A stretch of 64,000 nucleotides of DNA from Cruorifilaria tuberocauda (lineage: Eukaryota; Nematoda; Chromadorea; Rhabditida; Onchocercidae): the NCBI GenBank assembly GCA_013365365.1, contig JABVXU010000164.1:46066-110065 (forward strand), written 5' to 3'. A program made the translations under genes and the position numbers. Positions 61,531-64,000 of this stretch are shown here, in pieces. The notes under the pieces are model-generated. The model made no database searches, was not told where the DNA came from, and saw only the letters and a list, made by a program, of their open reading frames with translations. Every line of letters starts with the position of its first letter. Positions within the stretch are counted from its first letter, which is position 1.

Positions 61531-63846
61531 CTGATAATATGAATTATTGATAGGAAAAGTTGCCATTGGCAGTGGTGTCCATAATTTTCCAATTTCACAT
61601 ATTTCTGGTAGTTCACTTGCACTAACATTGCGGAAAGCTAAAGGTAAATAGATTGATGTGATGGAAATTTAGTAAAAATCAAAATTCACTTATTAAAAAA
61701 ACATTAGATATCCAATTAATTCTTTTTTAAGTCGTAACTCTAAAATCCGCGTTAAAGAAATCATTTTAATCTTTTAAAGTTAAATCCATGGATCAATCAA
61801 TATTCTTCATAAACGAAATAAAATATCTCATAATCATTTTTTCAAAAACTTTTTCTCAACATTTTTATTCATATCCAATTTTAATCCTTAATTTAAAATT
61901 TTGTTTTTTTTTTAAAAAAGAAATAACTAACTAGGTTTTTCAAAACAGAATGCTTCATCATATGAGAGATTAACATAATTTTCCAGTGGTAGAAGATTTG
62001 TTTGTGGACAACCTAAAAATTATTATCAGTAGAGAGAGATAATATATTGTTCATTCTGATACTTTAGTGATAATTTACGCTCCAATTCACTTCTTTTGAT
62101 GATAAACGATTATCAGGAAAAGATCTATACGAAATGATTCGAATATTCGATCAATTCTTTTTTCTTTTCAAAATTTTGTAATAAATGAAATTTAAAAAAA
62201 AAATAATTGGACTATTAAAATAGTAAAATAGTCCAATTAAATTTTGTTTTTCTCTATCAGTTCGCTTGATAGCATATTGATAACATTTTGTTAAGTTGTT
62301 ACTCTGATAACTTTTTCTCCAATTCTTACTTTACTACTCGATTGAGGAAGAGAAAGTAATGATTGAATAAGTATAGCATAAGCGATATTGGAACATTTTT
62401 TTTTCTACTATTGTCAATCTTTTCAATCGTTTATTTAAGCGATTATATTGACGTCATATTTACGTGATATTTTTGTATTTACTTATTTATGGAATTGATG
62501 AATAATTGTAACACTTACGTGAGAATTTCATTGCAAAAAAGAAAAAACCTACAAGCACGTTCCCATATATGCTTATACTGCACTGTTGCAGGACAACGTG
62601 TTAGCAATGCTTGCGATTCGTTTGCGATATTTTCAATTACTTTTATAATTCTTAAATTATAATATCGAACATATGTACTAACACCGCAATATTGATCCGT
62701 TCGTTTCTCGAATTCTATCCATTGAGACCAGTGATAATTGTTGATTAAAACTAAAATATCACGATAATAAATAATTATTATCGATCGAGAAAACAATTAG
62801 GTTTTATATTGATGATTATCACTATTAACAGAAATAGTATTTTTACTTATCAGAAATTGATTTTCTATTTTAATTTCAGATTAATAATTCAGATAATTGA
62901 TGATCAATAATCGATGATTGATGATAAATAAAATCTCGATCAATCAAAATTCAATAATTAATAAGTAATTAAATTAAAAAGAATAACCCTTGCAATTTGA
63001 GTAAATTTCAGTTTCTGGTTTTTCTGAATATGGCATCCAACGTACAACTAAACCAACGCGATTCATAAATAATTTATTAATATTACTTGTTGCTAATTCA
63101 ATCGTATACTGAAAGGATAAGTTCCTTCTAAATAATTAATAATTAATTACGATTAATTATATTGAATAAATTCATAAAAATTCTTTTTATAATAAATGAA
63201 TTTACAAAATTCGGATAAACTAATTTAAAATTATAATAAATTCACAGAAATCTTTTTTCATACAAAACTTAGCTTAAACAATTATTTCTGGCCTAAATTA
63301 TCTTGAACCATTATTTCTCGCTGGCCTAAATTAGCTTCAATCATTATTTTTATAGAAACATTATCTTAATTATTTTTAGCCTAAATTAGCTTAGACCATT
63401 ATTTTTTAGCCTAAGTTAGCTTAAACCATCATTTAATCTTGATAATAACATAGAAAAAGTGTAAATTTTTAATTTTCTGAAAACAAATTATATCATCACT
63501 TATTATATTTAATTAATATCTAAATTCAAATAAATTTCTAATCCAGTTTTATCAATCAATATTTATTCATATTAACATTTATAACTAAATTCAAATTAAT
63601 ATTTACAGGAAAATTTCATTACTATTTTAAAATTATCATTTACGTTATAATCCGGTGCTTTCAATTTGAAAAAACTAAAAGTTGGCGGAAATAGTCCGAT
63701 AATACTGAGTAAATGAAAAACATTTAATGCAATGCAAAGTGATGCTATCGTTCCTTTAAAAATGATAAACCAATAATTTGAGTCTTCCAATACGTACGGC
63801 TTACGAAAATGACGTAAATCAACGTTTAATCTTTTTTCTTCTGGCA
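61477..63846 (-). CDS. Unrecognised membrane protein, 3' part (5' end outside window)
   Basis: Exons in transcript order: 63846-63623, 63108-62988, 62750-62519, (one or more unseen), 62012-61932, 61637-61477. The first exon begins in the middle of a codon after tttttag, so the gene continues to the right. It has VLEDSNYWFIIFKG, then one transmembrane segment (TIASLCIALNVFHLLSIIGL) and PPTFSFFKL. The next two exons follow in phase: YTIELATSNINKLFMNRVGL, VVRWMPYSEKPE, then YHWSQWIEFEKRTDQYCGVS and ACRFFLFCNEIL. The phase does not carry over to 62012, so an exon is missing; a candidate lies near 62075-62120. The last two exons (CPQTNLLPLENYVNLSYDEA, ICEIGKLWTPLPMA) join in phase and end at TAA 61479-61477. 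The final codons fall in the satellite array. Paired cysteines suggest an extracellular domain. I recognise no family. Confidence 0.5.
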
Positions 63847-64000
63847 CTAAAAAATAATTTCAATTAAAAAAAAATTTTTTTTTTTCAATAAAGCATATTT
63901 GTTGTGAAAGAGCTTTTAACGATTTAACGATTTGTGAAATCGGAGAGATTTTTGAATTTGATGTTAAAAGATAATTTTTGTATGAGATAAAGATTGAAAG
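63847..64000. other. Intron of the minus-strand gene at the window edge
   Basis: T-rich, no exon seen. The acceptor of the exon at 63846 lies at its left edge on the minus strand. Confidence 0.5.

Overview
The window is nuclear DNA of a nematode, most likely a clade III/filarial-type worm. It is AT-rich, with spliced genes, (T)nTTTCAG acceptors, short exons, likely spliced-leader acceptors just 5' of several start codons, and a decayed 5S rRNA + spliced-leader-like pair at 37.1-37.3 kb. Gene models were built by eye from reading frame, splice sites and remembered protein families; no database search was run.

Layout. 0-1.1 kb: terminal exon of a thrombospondin type-1 repeat protein (+). 5.6-10.7 kb: a BIRC6/BRUCE-type ubiquitin-conjugating enzyme with no BIR domain in view (+). 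11.15-13.07 kb: a compact NSE3/MAGE gene of the SMC5/6 complex (-), convergent with the former. 14.3-16.5 kb: an unrecognised protein with a helical N-terminus, a basic block and two unrelated tandem peptide repeats (+). 16.96-19.05 kb: Mediator subunit MED27 (+), which can be spliced in frame to the repeat gene. 19.9-21.3 kb: a small tail-anchored RING finger protein (+). 22.0-25.7 kb: a decayed cytochrome P450 gene (+). 26.35-31.77 kb: autophagy protein ATG16 with coiled coil and WD40 repeats, 14 exons (-). 32.5-35.1 kb: a CDK4/6-type kinase (+). 35.1-43.7 kb: gene-poor, with an inverted repeat, 5S/SL relics, GA/CT microsatellites and a 26-bp minisatellite. 43.7-45.7 kb: a Cys-containing single-pass membrane protein of unknown function (+). 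48.1-51.1 kb: a CLCC1-type ER chloride-channel protein (+). 53.7-54.1 kb: a heterotrimeric G protein gamma subunit (+). 54-61 kb: gene-poor with tandem repeats and hairpins. 61.5-63.85 kb: the 3' part of an unknown membrane protein gene (-) whose last exon runs into a satellite array; its 5' end lies beyond the window.

The recognised genes are unrelated housekeeping and signalling functions (ubiquitination, genome stability, transcription, autophagy, cell cycle, ER ion homeostasis, G-protein signalling), as expected for ordinary chromosomal DNA; there is no cluster built for one pathway. The most unusual items are the 5S/SL-like relic, the repeat protein with its possible splice into MED27, the stop-free intron in MED27, the dead P450, and the gene end embedded in a tandem array.
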